Shown here: positions 1 to 9,264 of the stretch, one piece after another | Layout: each line of letters begins with the position of its first letter | How positions within the stretch are numbered: the stretch's first letter is position 1 | NCBI RefSeq assembly: GCF_900078335.1 | Contig: NZ_FKBR01000050.1 | Span: 1 to 57,008 of the forward strand | Direction of reading: 5' to 3' | DNA: 57,008 nucleotides | Source: Bordetella trematum | GTDB lineage: Bacteria > Pseudomonadota > Gammaproteobacteria > Burkholderiales > Burkholderiaceae_B | Made by a program: the position numbers and the translations under genes | Notes under the pieces: model-generated | The model's database searches: none | The model's input: the letters and a program-made list of their open reading frames with translations, nothing else | Told to the model about the DNA's origin: nothing

Positions 1-79
1 GCTGGCCATGGCCGCATAGTTTCTACTTTTGAAACCCGTGCAAAACGGGGGCATTACCGCCCCGGCCCTGGTGAAACGC
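1..79. other. Window edge, downstream of the MFS gene
   Basis: A plus-strand frame reads LAMAA and stops at TAG (17-19), which may be the last codons of a gene outside the window. A short hairpin, CCCGT-GCAAA-ACGGG, lies at 32-46 and could be a weak terminator between that gene and the convergent MFS gene. There is too little sequence to say more. Confidence 0.2.
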
Positions 80-1360
80 TTAGCGCTGGCAGGACTGCAC
101 AGCGTGCCGGGGCGGGCGCGCCGCCGGCCTGCCTGAGCGGGGCCCGGGCCTGAAGCCATGACGGCGCGCCAACACGGCAACCGTCAGAGCCGCCAGGGCC
201 AGGCCGGCCAGCACGCGGGGAAACGCCGTCAGGCCATGGCTTTGCAGCAACACCCCGCCCATCGCCCCGCCCCCCGCGATGGCGCTGTTCCAGATCGTCA
301 CGCTCATGGATTGGGCGGCATCGGCGGCTTCGCCGGCGCTGTCGGCCAGCGCGGTCTGCAACAGCGTGGCGGCGCCGCCGAAACTCAGGCCCCAGAGGAT
401 CACCGCCAGATACACCGTAGCCGCATGCGTGGCATCCGCCATCAACAAGACCGCCGCCGCCACAAACAGCACGAGGCTGCTCAACACGCACCGACGCAAG
501 CAGCGATCCACGACCAGACCAGCCAGCCACAGGCTCAGCAAGGCGCAGAGACCGAACACCAGCAACACCTGATCGACCTGTGCGCCAAGACCGGCCTGCG
601 CCACGAATGGTGCGACATAGGTGTAGAGCATGTTGTGCGCCAACATCCACAGCGCCGTGGTCAACAGGATGGCGCGCAGACCCGGCAGCCGAAACACCGC
701 CCTCAGGGTCTGCTGCCCCGCGGCCACCTGGCCCGGAAAATCGGGCATGCCGCGCAGCACGCCGACCAACAACAACACGGTCACCGCAGACACCAGGCCG
801 AAAGTGTTGCGCCATCCGATCGCCTGGCCCAGCCAGGCTCCCAGCGGCACACCCAGCGACAGCGCCACCGGCGTGCCGGCCATCGCCACCGCCATTGCCC
901 GCCCCTGCAGCGCCGGCGCCACCATGCGCCGGGCGTAGCCGGGCAGCAAGGTCCATGACAAGCCCGCCGCCAGACCGGCCAGCAAGCGCGCCGCCAGCGT
1001 GAGCGGGTAACTGCTGGAAAGCGCGGTGATGGTGTTGAACACAAGAAAGCCGATGATGGCCATCAACAGCACCGAACGGCGGCGCCAATGACGGGTGGCC
1101 AGGGTCAAGGGAATGGCCGCGACGATGGAGCCCATCGCATAGACGGTGATCGTCTGCCCGGCCAGGGCCTGTGACACGCCCAGCCCCTGGCTGATCTGCG
1201 GCAACAGGCCGGCCGGCAGGGTCTCGGTCAGGATGCCGACAAAGCCCGTTGTCGCCAGCGCCAGCAGACCCGTATACGGCAGGCCTGGGCCGCCCGGCTC
1301 AGCCTGGGAAGCACTGGCCGCGTCCTGGGCATCCATGCCCGCTTTCTGCCTCAGCGACAT
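80..1360 (-). CDS. MFS transporter, DHA1/AraJ-type drug or sugar exporter
   Basis: A 426-residue major facilitator protein with about twelve hydrophobic segments. The first helix begins near residue 30 (LPYTGLLALATTGFVGILTE), typical of the AraJ/PbuE-like branch of proton-driven exporters. The loop 2-3 region carries the Arg-rich segment ATRHWRRRSVLL. The C-terminal tail after residue 400 is basic, soluble and poorly conserved. An alternative start lies at the internal Met9. The gene is divergent from a TetR regulator at 1580, and an AT-rich inverted repeat sits between them, so repression by that regulator with export of its ligand is the likely arrangement. The substrate cannot be told from sequence. 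Confidence 0.85.
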   Translation of the reverse strand: MSLRQKAGMDAQDAASASQAEPGGPGLPYTGLLALATTGFVGILTETLPAGLLPQISQGLGVSQALAGQTITVYAMGSIVAAIPLTLATRHWRRRSVLLMAIIGFLVFNTITALSSSYPLTLAARLLAGLAAGLSWTLLPGYARRMVAPALQGRAMAVAMAGTPVALSLGVPLGAWLGQAIGWRNTFGLVSAVTVLLLVGVLRGMPDFPGQVAAGQQTLRAVFRLPGLRAILLTTALWMLAHNMLYTYVAPFVAQAGLGAQVDQVLLVFGLCALLSLWLAGLVVDRCLRRCVLSSLVLFVAAAVLLMADATHAATVYLAVILWGLSFGGAATLLQTALADSAGEAADAAQSMSVTIWNSAIAGGGAMGGVLLQSHGLTAFPRVLAGLALAALTVAVLARRHGFRPGPRSGRPAARPPRHAVQSCQR

Positions 1361-1477
1361 GCGGCCCCCATCCCGGCCGGGTGTTCTGCACCACCGCCCG
1401 CCGGGCCCGCCCTGCCAGACCCTGTGCCAATGACGCTCCCTGAAACACCCGCCCTGAAGACCCTCATGTCGACCCTC

Positions 1478-1505
1478 AATATATATATCGATTGGTACAT
1501 ATATT
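1478..1505. promoter_or_regulatory. Candidate TetR operator between divergent genes
   Basis: Arms AATATATAT (1478-1486) and ACATATATT (1497-1505) form an inverted repeat with one mismatch and a 10-bp spacer, in an otherwise GC-rich intergenic region. It lies 118 bp from the MFS start and 75 bp from the TetR start, the usual place for a shared operator. Assignment to this regulator is inference. Confidence 0.4.
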
Positions 1506-1579
1506 GGCGAGGCCAGCGTGCGTTGTCAACGACTTATGTATCAAGTAGTATGGATATCACAGCACAAAGGAAATCCGCC

Positions 1580-2200
1580 ATGGCACAGATGGGCCGTCCC
1601 CGCCGCTTTGACCGCGACGCCGCCTTGGAACAGGCCATGCACCTGTTCTGGGAGCATGGCTATGAATCCACCTCGCTGGCCCTGCTCAAGGCCAATCTGG
1701 GCGGAGGCATCACCGCCCCCAGCTTCTATGCCGCCTTCGGTTCCAAGGAAGCGCTGTTTCGCGAGGTCGTCGAGCACTACCTCGCCACGCATGGCCAGGT
1801 GAATGCCGCGCTCTGGGACGATAGCCTGCCGCCGCGACAAGCCATCGAGCAATCGCTGCGGCGCTCGGCCAGGATGCAGACCGGGCGCGGTCATCCCAAA
1901 GGATGCCTGCTGGTGCTGTCGGCCAGCACCTGCTCGCCCGAGAATGAACACTTGCAGCAGTTGCTCGCCAGACAAAGGGCGCGGACTCACGACGGACTGC
2001 GTCGCTGCGTGCAGCGCGCCGTGGACGCCGGCGAGCTCCCCGCCGATACCGATGTGCGCGCCCTGACGGCAGTCTTTCAGACCTTCCTGAACGGCCTGAG
2101 CCTGCAAGCCCGCGATGGCGTGCCCGGCACGGTGCTGGACGCCGCCGTCACACAGCTGTTTCAGGGCTGCTGGCCTGCGCAGGCCAGCTCCCCTGCGTAA
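1580..2200 (+). CDS. TetR/AcrR family transcriptional regulator
   Basis: A 206-residue one-domain repressor. The N-terminal helix-turn-helix spans about residues 5-55 (GRPRRFDRDAALEQAMHLFW, then SFYAAFGSKEALFREVV), the standard TetR_N signature. The rest is the helical ligand-binding and dimerisation domain. I chose ATG 1580 because AAAGGA lies 8 bases upstream and the signature begins at once; the frame stays open to 1424 but that extension crosses the AT-rich operator-like repeat. It is divergent from the MFS exporter, so it is probably a local, ligand-relieved repressor of that gene and itself. Confidence 0.88.
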   Translation: MAQMGRPRRFDRDAALEQAMHLFWEHGYESTSLALLKANLGGGITAPSFYAAFGSKEALFREVVEHYLATHGQVNAALWDDSLPPRQAIEQSLRRSARMQTGRGHPKGCLLVLSASTCSPENEHLQQLLARQRARTHDGLRRCVQRAVDAGELPADTDVRALTAVFQTFLNGLSLQARDGVPGTVLDAAVTQLFQGCWPAQASSPA

Positions 2201-2278
2201 GGCCTTGCGCCCCGGGCGGCCCATGACCTTGAATGCCGCCTCGCCAGCCGGGCGCTGCCCGACGGCAGGCGCAGCCCC

Positions 2279-4045
2279 TCAGAACGGCCAGAACATGGGG
2301 ATGAACACAATTCCCAGCACCCAGAAGATCAGGTTCAGGGGCAGCCCCACCTTGATGAAGTCGGCGAAACGATATCCACCCGCGCCGTACACCATCGTGT
2401 TGGTCTGATAGCCCACCGGCGTGGCGAAGCTGGTGGATGCGGCAAAGGTCACCGCAATCAGAAAAGGCGTGGCGTCCACCTCCATCATCCTGGCCGTCGA
2501 GATACCGATGGGCGTGAGCAACACGGCAGCCGCGGCATTGCTCATGAACTCGGTGAGCAGCAAGGCCATCAGATATACCGCGGCCAGCACGATCAGCGGC
2601 CCCTGCTCCCGGACCAGCCCCACGGTATTCTCCACCAGGAACTGGGCCGCGCCCGTTTCGCTCATGGCCATCCCGAGGGGCAGCAACCCGGCCATCAGGA
2701 TGATGATGCGCCAGTCGACGGCATCATAGACATCGTCGGCCTTCAGGCAGCCGGCCAGGGTCATCGCCACCGCGCCGATCAACGACGTAATGCTGATCGG
2801 CACCCAGCCCAGCGCCGACACCAGAATCACCAGCGCCATGGTGGCCAGTGCGAACGGCGCGCGCCAGCCCATCTCCTTTTCCGCCTCGCGTTCGGACAGC
2901 ACGATCAGATTGCCATCGCCGCGCAGATCGGCAGCTTCGGCCGCCGGCGTCAACACCAGCAGGATGTCGCCCACCCGCAAGCGCACTTCCTTCAGCTTGT
3001 CGCGCAGCACCTGGCCGCGGCGATGGATGCCCAGCACCGTGGCATTGCGATGCCAGCCGGCGCCCAGGCTGGCCAGGGTGCGACCGCTGATGCGCGAACG
3101 CGGCGCGATCATGACCTCGGTCAGCACCTGTTCGACCTCCTCGAAGGAACGCTGCTCCAGCTTGAACTGGGGGTCCACCTCCAGCCCTGCCTCCTTGCGC
3201 AACTCATCCAGCTTGGTCCAGTCGCCGCGCGCGAGCAAGACGTCGCCCGCCTCGATCTGCTGTTCGCGCGGCCCCCATACCTTGGCGTCGCCGCGCAACA
3301 GCTCCAGCACGAACACCCCGTATTCCTCGCCCAGCTTGGCGTCTCCGACCGACTGGCCGATCAGGGAGGAATCGGGCATGACGCGCAATTCGGTGATGTA
3401 CTTGCCGAGTTCATATTGCTCGACCAGCTCGCCGCCGCGCGCATCGGGCAGCAGCCAACGACCGACCGTCAACAGGTACAGACAGCCCACCCCCATGCAG
3501 ATCAACCCCAGCGAGGTGAACTCGAACATGGTGAAGCCAGGATGGCCATGCTCGCGCGCGATGGCATTGACCAGCAGGTTGGTGGAAGTCCCCACCAGCG
3601 TGCAAACCCCCGCCATCTGCGAAACATACGACAGCGGAATCAAGGCCTTGGAGGGCGACATGCCGATACGCGCCGTGGCCGCCATCACGATCGGGATGAA
3701 CACGGCCACCACGGCGGTATTGTTCACAAAGGGCGCAATCGCCGCCAGGATGAGAAACAACACCAGCAGAAACTGGAACGGCGAGCGCGCCCGGCCCAAC
3801 AGATCGCCGATGCCGGACAAGGCGCCACTGTTCTGCAAGCCTGCCGCCAGCACGAACATCGCCGCCACCGTTATGGTTGCCGGATTGCTGAAGCCCGCCA
3901 CGGCCTGCTCCGGCGTCACCAGCCCCAGCACCGCCAGCGAGCCCAGCACCAGCAAGGCAATCGCATCGATCCGGAGTTTCTCGGTTGCGAACAGAACGAT
4001 CGCCACCAGGGCCAGACCCAATACCACCGCGATCTCGGTCGTCAT
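2279..4045 (-). CDS. SLC13/DASS family permease with two TrkA-C domains
   Basis: A 588-residue membrane protein. Helices at about residues 1-190 and 390-588 form the two halves of the ArsB/NhaD-like ion transporter superfamily fold (SLC13, divalent anion:sodium symport). Between them lie two RCK_C (TrkA-C) domains, roughly 205-370, of the kind IRVGDILLV. The motifs VNNTAVVAVFIPIV and MSNAAAAVLLTPIG are the paired substrate-binding SNT-like loops of DASS proteins. ATG 4045 was chosen because it starts the first helix directly and an AAGGAG lies upstream. Probable substrates are sulfate or dicarboxylates. It stands alone between convergent tetR and another transporter; no operon partner is evident. 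Confidence 0.85.
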   Translation of the reverse strand: MTTEIAVVLGLALVAIVLFATEKLRIDAIALLVLGSLAVLGLVTPEQAVAGFSNPATITVAAMFVLAAGLQNSGALSGIGDLLGRARSPFQFLLVLFLILAAIAPFVNNTAVVAVFIPIVMAATARIGMSPSKALIPLSYVSQMAGVCTLVGTSTNLLVNAIAREHGHPGFTMFEFTSLGLICMGVGCLYLLTVGRWLLPDARGGELVEQYELGKYITELRVMPDSSLIGQSVGDAKLGEEYGVFVLELLRGDAKVWGPREQQIEAGDVLLARGDWTKLDELRKEAGLEVDPQFKLEQRSFEEVEQVLTEVMIAPRSRISGRTLASLGAGWHRNATVLGIHRRGQVLRDKLKEVRLRVGDILLVLTPAAEAADLRGDGNLIVLSEREAEKEMGWRAPFALATMALVILVSALGWVPISITSLIGAVAMTLAGCLKADDVYDAVDWRIIILMAGLLPLGMAMSETGAAQFLVENTVGLVREQGPLIVLAAVYLMALLLTEFMSNAAAAVLLTPIGISTARMMEVDATPFLIAVTFAASTSFATPVGYQTNTMVYGAGGYRFADFIKVGLPLNLIFWVLGIVFIPMFWPF

Positions 4046-4167
4046 GCAGCATTTCTCCTTTTCTTGTTCTCTCGACCGGGCTTGCCGCCCTGCCTCATGG
4101 TAGCGTCCTTGAGGCAAAGCCGGCGCTCCAGCAACAGCTCGGCGGGATTGTTACGCGGAGATACGGT

Positions 4168-5310
4168 TCAGGGACGGGCTCGGCGCAGCAACACCAGGCC
4201 GCCCAGCGCGCACAGCCCGGCGGCAAAAAACCCGGTTCCATAGCCGTGCGCCTGGATGACGAGGCCGATCACCGGCCCGGTCAAGGCATAAGAGGCATCC
4301 TGAAAGCCGGCGTAGAAAGCCATCGCCGTGCCGCGCTCATGCGGGCTGCAGCGTCCGGCGGCCAGCGTACCCAATGCCGGGAAGGTCAATGAGCAACTGC
4401 CGCCGACCAGGGCCACGAATAGCAGCGCCCAATACTGATTGGGGGCCAGGGCCAGCAACGCCAGGCCCAGCGCCTGGCAGGCCAGCGACAGCGCCGCCAA
4501 GCGCTGCAGGCGATTGCCCTGCAGCAGGTGGCCAAGGCTCAGGCGCACCGCCACGAACGACAGCCCGAAAAGCGATAGCGCCACCGTCACCATCGACCAG
4601 CCCGAAGCCGCGAAGTACAGGGAGACGAAAGCTTCGATGGAGACAAAGCCCACCCCGTGCAGGAACAGCACCGCGCCCGGCACCAGCACCTTGCCGAAGA
4701 CCTTGCCGCCGGCCGCCTTCTGCTCGCCATGGCGGACCTCGTCGGTTACCGTCGCCAGGGCGGCCAGGGCCAGCAGCGCGACCACGACAGCCACGCCCCC
4801 CGCAGCGGCCAGCCCCCAGAGCTTGAACAGCACAATGCCCACCGGCGCGCCGCAGGCCACGGCCCCGTAGATCGAGATACCGGTCATCGCCAGCACCCGC
4901 GCCGTGCTGGATTCGCCGAGCTTGTCGATGGTCCAGACGATGGCTGCCGTGATCAACGTGCCCACGGCCACGCCCTGAACGATGCGCGCGGCCACCAGCA
5001 ATGGCACCGTCCCCTCGAACGCCTGCCCGCCGAGCGCCAGCAGTGCGCCATACAGAGCCAACGCGCCCAGGCTCACGGCCACGCAGCGGCGCGCCCCCGA
5101 ACGCAGCAGCCTGCCCACGAACACCCGGCTGCCCAGGGATGCCAGGAACTGCGCCCCGATCACCATCCCGACAATGCTGTCGCTGGCCCCCAGCTCATCG
5201 CTGATGAACAGCGGCAAGGCGCCCAGCGACAGGCCGACGACAAAGAAGCAGGTAATGACGGCGAACTGAATCCGCACGACATCAAATCGGGATGGGAGGG
5301 AAGATGGCAT
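4168..5310 (-). CDS. MFS transporter, YhhS/YfcJ-like
   Basis: A 380-residue major facilitator protein with twelve predicted helices. It begins with SRFDVVRIQFAVITCFFVVG and has the loop 2-3 region SLGSRVFVGRLLRSGARR typical of the YfcJ/YhhS group of putative exporters. ATG 5310 is preferred; an upstream start at 5343 would add an unconserved MRGPCPVSGVR. It follows the large CoA-catabolic operon on the same strand after a 212-base gap that holds no gene, so it may or may not be cotranscribed with it. The substrate is unknown. Confidence 0.82.
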   Translation of the reverse strand: MPSSLPSRFDVVRIQFAVITCFFVVGLSLGALPLFISDELGASDSIVGMVIGAQFLASLGSRVFVGRLLRSGARRCVAVSLGALALYGALLALGGQAFEGTVPLLVAARIVQGVAVGTLITAAIVWTIDKLGESSTARVLAMTGISIYGAVACGAPVGIVLFKLWGLAAAGGVAVVVALLALAALATVTDEVRHGEQKAAGGKVFGKVLVPGAVLFLHGVGFVSIEAFVSLYFAASGWSMVTVALSLFGLSFVAVRLSLGHLLQGNRLQRLAALSLACQALGLALLALAPNQYWALLFVALVGGSCSLTFPALGTLAAGRCSPHERGTAMAFYAGFQDASYALTGPVIGLVIQAHGYGTGFFAAGLCALGGLVLLRRARP

Positions 5311-5522
5311 TCGAACCCCAGAGACTGGACAGGGGCCGCGCACCCACGCTAGCGCCCTGCCACGATTGAGCAGTGCGCGTTGGTTGACGTTAACGCTTAC
5401 GGTGCATGATCCGGACGATGCGGGTGAGCCCGCCGCCCGGATGCCACTGAGAATAGTTTACCTGCGGACCGCGGGACAGGCCAGCACCGCCGGCGGGCCG
5501 GGCCGCCCTGCCCGCCCCGGCC

Positions 5523-6632
5523 TCAGCGCGGCACCTGGTAAAACCGCAACTTGTCCGGGTCGATCTCCAGGCCCAGCCCCACGCTGTCGCCCAACACCAG
5601 ATCAAAGGCGTCGTAACTCACAGGGGCGCAGGCCACATCGTCCTTGAGCAGACGCGGGCCAAAAAGCTGGCAGCCCCAGGCCAGTGACGGCAGAGTGGCG
5701 AACAGCTGCGCGCAGGCGGAAGTGCCTATGCCACCTTCCAGCATGGTGCCGCCGAACAGCGAAATCCCGGCCGCCTCGGCCACGGTGGCGACCTGGCGCG
5801 CGCGCATCAGGCCACCATGCTTGGACACCTTGATCGAGAAGGCATCGGCAGCCGCCTCGCCGGCGAAGGCCATGGCGTCCTGCAGGGTGCACACGGCCTC
5901 GTCGGCCATGATGGGCACCGTGAAGCGCGCTGCCAGCCGCTGCATGGCCGCGCGGTTCCACGCCGGCACGGGCTGCTCCACGGCATCGATGCCGCCGGCC
6001 TCCAGTCGCTCGATGCACCAGCTTGCGGTGGCCTCGTCCCAACCCTGATTGGCATCGACCCGCACACTGGCATGCTCGCCAAGGGCCTGCTTGATATCCA
6101 GCGCGCGGCGCACGTTCTCGGCCGGCTCCCCCTTGCCCACCTTGACCAGGAACAAGCGGTGCGAACGGCTCTCCAGCAGCGACTGGGCCTCTTCAATGTC
6201 GCGCCGCGCCTCGCCATGGCCAAGCACCCACAGGGCCGGCATCCTTTGTCGGAGCGCCCCGCCCAGCAGGGTGGCCACCGAGACGCCCAGTGCGCGTCCG
6301 GCACAGTCCAGGCAGGCCATCTCCAGCGCCGCCTTGGCATAGGCATGGCCAGGAATGGCCGCATCCATACGGGCATGTATCTGCATCAGGTTGCGCGGAT
6401 CGGCGCCCGCCAGGGCAGGCACGAGACAGGCGTCGATGATGTGCTGGACGGTGCCCGGCGTCTCCGCGCCATAGTGCGGGATGATGGACACTTCGCCCAG
6501 ACCCGCGATGCCCTCGTCCGTGAACAGTTGCACGATCAGCATGTCGTGATCCGTCAGGGTCGCCATGGCCAGGCGGTGCGGCCGCCTCAGCGGCAGGGCA
6601 ATCCGCGTGGTGACGATGCGTTCAATCTTCAT
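5523..6632 (-). CDS. Muconate cycloisomerase-like enolase-superfamily enzyme
   Basis: A 369-residue protein of the mandelate racemase/muconate lactonizing enzyme group, acting on a carboxylate substrate by alpha-proton abstraction. Seen in order: N-terminal capping domain, then barrel motifs VRVDANQGW, VEQPV, ADEAV and IKVSKHGG, which supply the metal-binding Asp/Glu/Asp and the second lysine. The usual K-x-K pair appears as FLVKVG, so the first lysine is replaced by leucine. ATG 6632 has GGAGG 8 bases upstream. Its first 11 bases overlap the upstream crotonase gene, so the two are probably translationally coupled. It is the last gene of the operon. The true substrate is uncertain and need not be muconate. 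Confidence 0.82.
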   Translation of the reverse strand: MKIERIVTTRIALPLRRPHRLAMATLTDHDMLIVQLFTDEGIAGLGEVSIIPHYGAETPGTVQHIIDACLVPALAGADPRNLMQIHARMDAAIPGHAYAKAALEMACLDCAGRALGVSVATLLGGALRQRMPALWVLGHGEARRDIEEAQSLLESRSHRLFLVKVGKGEPAENVRRALDIKQALGEHASVRVDANQGWDEATASWCIERLEAGGIDAVEQPVPAWNRAAMQRLAARFTVPIMADEAVCTLQDAMAFAGEAAADAFSIKVSKHGGLMRARQVATVAEAAGISLFGGTMLEGGIGTSACAQLFATLPSLAWGCQLFGPRLLKDDVACAPVSYDAFDLVLGDSVGLGLEIDPDKLRFYQVPR

Positions 6633-7440
6633 GGCGGATGCCTCCATAGGCCAGCGGCCGTTTGTCCAGGAAGTCGGCCACGGCGCGCTGGTGGTGCGGC
6701 GTCGAACGACAGTCGGCCTGGGTGCGGGCCTCGAACGCGAGCAGCGACTCCAGCGAACCCGAGTGCTCCGCCAGCAGGGCCTGCTTGATGCCCCGCATCG
6801 CCACCGGCGAGGCCTGGGCCAGCTGGCGGGCCACCGCCATGGCGCGCACTGACAGACGCTCGGGCGCGACCACTTCGGCGCACAGCCCCAGCTCATGGGC
6901 CTGAACCGCGCTCAACTCGCGCGCGCCCAGCATCAGCGCCTTGGCTCGCAACGGCCCCACCAGCCGGGGCAGTGTATACAGTGCCCCGCAATCCGGAATC
7001 ACACCCAGCCGCAGAAACGGCAGCCCGAAGCGCGCCCGGTCACTGCACAACAGATAATCGCAGGCCAGCGCCAGGCTCAGGCCGGCGCCGAAACAGCAGC
7101 CGTCAATAGCCGCCACCACCGGGCAGGGCAGATAGGCCAGGCCGCGCACCACGGGATGGTATTCCTCCTCAAGGCGGCGCTGGCTCTCCTGCGGGGAAAC
7201 GTCCCCGCCACGCATATCTTCGATGTCTCCGCCCGAGCAGAAATGCCCGCCGTTGCCGGCCAGCACCAGTACCCGGGGCGGATCCTGGGCCAGCGCCTGC
7301 AACTGGCAGGCCAGCGCGCGCCGCAAGGCACCGTCCAGAGCATTACGGCGCGCCGGGCGGTTAAGTCGCAACAGCCCGATGCCCCCCTCTTCCTCGTAAT
7401 GCAGGACGGCCTCTTCCTTCAGACGAAGATCAACTGTCAT
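6622..7440 (-). CDS. Enoyl-CoA hydratase/isomerase (crotonase fold)
   Basis: A 272-residue crotonase. The oxyanion-hole segments are GGHFCSGGDIEDMRGG (near residue 65) and DGCCFGAGLSLALACD (near 110). The stretch FLRLGVIPDCGALYTLPRLVG is where the catalytic glutamates of true hydratases lie; here the second site reads Asp-Cys, so the reaction could be isomerisation, hydration or another crotonase reaction. ATG 7440 overlaps the stop of the upstream MaoC gene in an ATGA arrangement, and the 3' end overlaps the cycloisomerase gene by 11 bases, so it sits inside a tightly coupled operon. Confidence 0.88.
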   Translation of the reverse strand: MTVDLRLKEEAVLHYEEEGGIGLLRLNRPARRNALDGALRRALACQLQALAQDPPRVLVLAGNGGHFCSGGDIEDMRGGDVSPQESQRRLEEEYHPVVRGLAYLPCPVVAAIDGCCFGAGLSLALACDYLLCSDRARFGLPFLRLGVIPDCGALYTLPRLVGPLRAKALMLGARELSAVQAHELGLCAEVVAPERLSVRAMAVARQLAQASPVAMRGIKQALLAEHSGSLESLLAFEARTQADCRSTPHHQRAVADFLDKRPLAYGGIRHED

Positions 7441-8345
7441 GGAACGCTTACCTCCGAAAGAAAAGAAGGCGGCATGGCCGGCGCCGCACTCAAGCGCGCC
7501 ACGCCGTGGCTCAGCACCATGGCATTGCGCGGCAACGCGCAGGCGTCGAAATGGATCAAGCCGTCGGCTTCCTGCCACAGACGTACGCGCAGACGCTCAC
7601 CCGGGAAGACCGGCTGCGAGAAGCGCACGTCCAGTCGCGCGAGGCGCTCCGCCCCGGCCTGCCCGCCGAAGCACTGCATCACCGCCCGCGCCGCCAGGCC
7701 ATAGGTACATAGCCCATGCAGGATCGGGCGATCGAAGCCCGCGGCGGCGGCGACGGCCGGATCGGCATGCAAGGGGTTCATGTCGCCGTTCAGGCGATAC
7801 AGCAAGGCTTGCTGCGGCAAGGTGCGCAACGCCATTTGGGCATCCGGTGCGCGCGCCGGGCAGGCAGGCAAGGCCTCGGGCGGCGTGTCGCCGGCGCCGA
7901 ATCCCCCGTCGCCACGGCAAAACGACGTCTGCTCCAGCTCGGCGACCTCGTGCCCGGCCGCATCCGTGAGACGGCGTCGCACCACTACCAGCGCTCCCTT
8001 GCCGGCCCCCTTGTCCGTCACATGCGTTACTTCGTGCCGGGCCGTGAGGGTTTCGGCAGGCAACAGCTCGCGGTGCAAGCGCATGCGCTGCTCGGCATGC
8101 ACCATGCGCCGCCAGTCGATGCCGGCAGCCGGATCGCGCATCCACAAGCCGGGATAGCCCACCGTTACGGCAAAGGTCGGAAACACGCGCGGCGCCTCGG
8201 CCTGCAGAAATCGCAAGTGGCGCGCATCCAGGGGATCCTCGCCCAGGCCCAGCGTGGCGGCGTAAAGCAATACATCGCGCACGTCGTGGCGCTGCTCGAT
8301 GACCGGGAACGCCCAGCGACGGATCGTCTCGTAGGAGATCGCCAT
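7437..8345 (-). CDS. MaoC-family hydratase, two hot-dog domains
   Basis: A 302-residue protein with a MaoC-like N-terminal domain (about 10-140) and a C-terminal MaoC dehydratase domain (about 185-285). The C-terminal domain has the active-site signature LNGDMNPLHADPAVAAAAGF followed by ILHGLCTYGLAARA, with the Asp/His pair of R-specific 2-enoyl-CoA hydratases. This two-domain layout is that of peroxisomal hydratase 2. The start at 8345 lies 4 bases downstream of the SDR stop; the stop overlaps the crotonase start. With the SDR just upstream it mirrors eukaryotic multifunctional enzyme 2 split into separate genes. Confidence 0.87.
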   Translation of the reverse strand: MAISYETIRRWAFPVIEQRHDVRDVLLYAATLGLGEDPLDARHLRFLQAEAPRVFPTFAVTVGYPGLWMRDPAAGIDWRRMVHAEQRMRLHRELLPAETLTARHEVTHVTDKGAGKGALVVVRRRLTDAAGHEVAELEQTSFCRGDGGFGAGDTPPEALPACPARAPDAQMALRTLPQQALLYRLNGDMNPLHADPAVAAAAGFDRPILHGLCTYGLAARAVMQCFGGQAGAERLARLDVRFSQPVFPGERLRVRLWQEADGLIHFDACALPRNAMVLSHGVARLSAAPAMPPSFLSEVSVP

Positions 8346-8349
8346 GGTC

Positions 8350-9264
8350 TCAGATCGGATCCCAGCCGATGACTTCCGGAGACCGCTCCAGCGCCATGAA
8401 GCTCGAATGCATGGCCGGCAGGGCGACCTCCGCAATCGACTGCGCCGACCATCCCTCGCTCATATGCACCGAGCGCACCGGCCGGGGCTGGCTCATCAGC
8501 ATGATCTCGTTGGCGCGCACCGCGAAGATCTGCCCATTGACTGCGCTGGCCGCCTCGCTGGCCAGAAAGACCGCCATCGGCGCGATCTTGTGCGCCTCCA
8601 TGCGCTGGAACTTCGCCACGCGCGCTCGCTGCGCTTCGGTCTCGGTCGGCAGCGAATCGGTCATGCGGCTCCAGGCAAACGGCGCGATGCAGTTGGAACG
8701 CACGCCAAAACGCGCCATGTCGAGGGCGATCGATTTGGACAGCGCGACGATGCCCAGCTTGGCGGCGGCATAGTTGGCCTGCCCCAGATTGCCGATCAAG
8801 CCGGAAGTCGATGTCATGTGCAAGTAGGCGCCGGACTGCTGATCCTTGAAGTACGGCGCCGCCGCCCGGCTCACGAAGAACGTGCCGTTAAGGTGCACGT
8901 CGATGACCGCGCGCCACTCCTGCTCGCTCATGCGAAAGAACATCCGGTCGCGCAGATTGCCGGCATTGTTGACGACGATGTCCAGCCGGCCATAGGTATC
9001 CATGGCAGCCGTGGCAATCTGCTGGGCGGCGGCCCAATCCGAAACCGAGTCGGTGTTGACGATGGCCTCGCCCCCGCTGGCGCGGATCTCATCGACCACG
9101 AGCTGGGCTGCCGAACGATCCCCGCCCGCGCCATCCAGCCCCACCCCCTGGTCGTTGACCACCACCTTGGCGCCGGCAGCCGCCAGGCCCAACGCAACAC
9201 CCTTGCCGATCGCTCCGGCCCCGCCGGTGACGATGGCCACCTTGCCTGTCAGTTCTGTCCGCAT
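8350..9264 (-). CDS. SDR family 3-hydroxyacyl-CoA dehydrogenase (MFE-2-like)
   Basis: A 304-residue classical short-chain dehydrogenase. It has the nucleotide-binding TGGAGAIGKG (residues 12-21), the structural NNAG near 98, and the catalytic Ser and Tyr-x-x-x-Lys (TSTSGLIG ... QANYAAAK, about 150-168). The spacer VNDQGVGLDGAGGDRSAA after beta-2 and the extended C-terminus resemble the dehydrogenase part of multifunctional enzyme type 2, which oxidises R-3-hydroxyacyl-CoA. Its start overlaps the nitronate monooxygenase-like gene by 16 bases. Together with the next MaoC gene it would give a hydratase-dehydrogenase pair. Confidence 0.88.
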   Translation of the reverse strand: MRTELTGKVAIVTGGAGAIGKGVALGLAAAGAKVVVNDQGVGLDGAGGDRSAAQLVVDEIRASGGEAIVNTDSVSDWAAAQQIATAAMDTYGRLDIVVNNAGNLRDRMFFRMSEQEWRAVIDVHLNGTFFVSRAAAPYFKDQQSGAYLHMTSTSGLIGNLGQANYAAAKLGIVALSKSIALDMARFGVRSNCIAPFAWSRMTDSLPTETEAQRARVAKFQRMEAHKIAPMAVFLASEAASAVNGQIFAVRANEIMLMSQPRPVRSVHMSEGWSAQSIAEVALPAMHSSFMALERSPEVIGWDPI

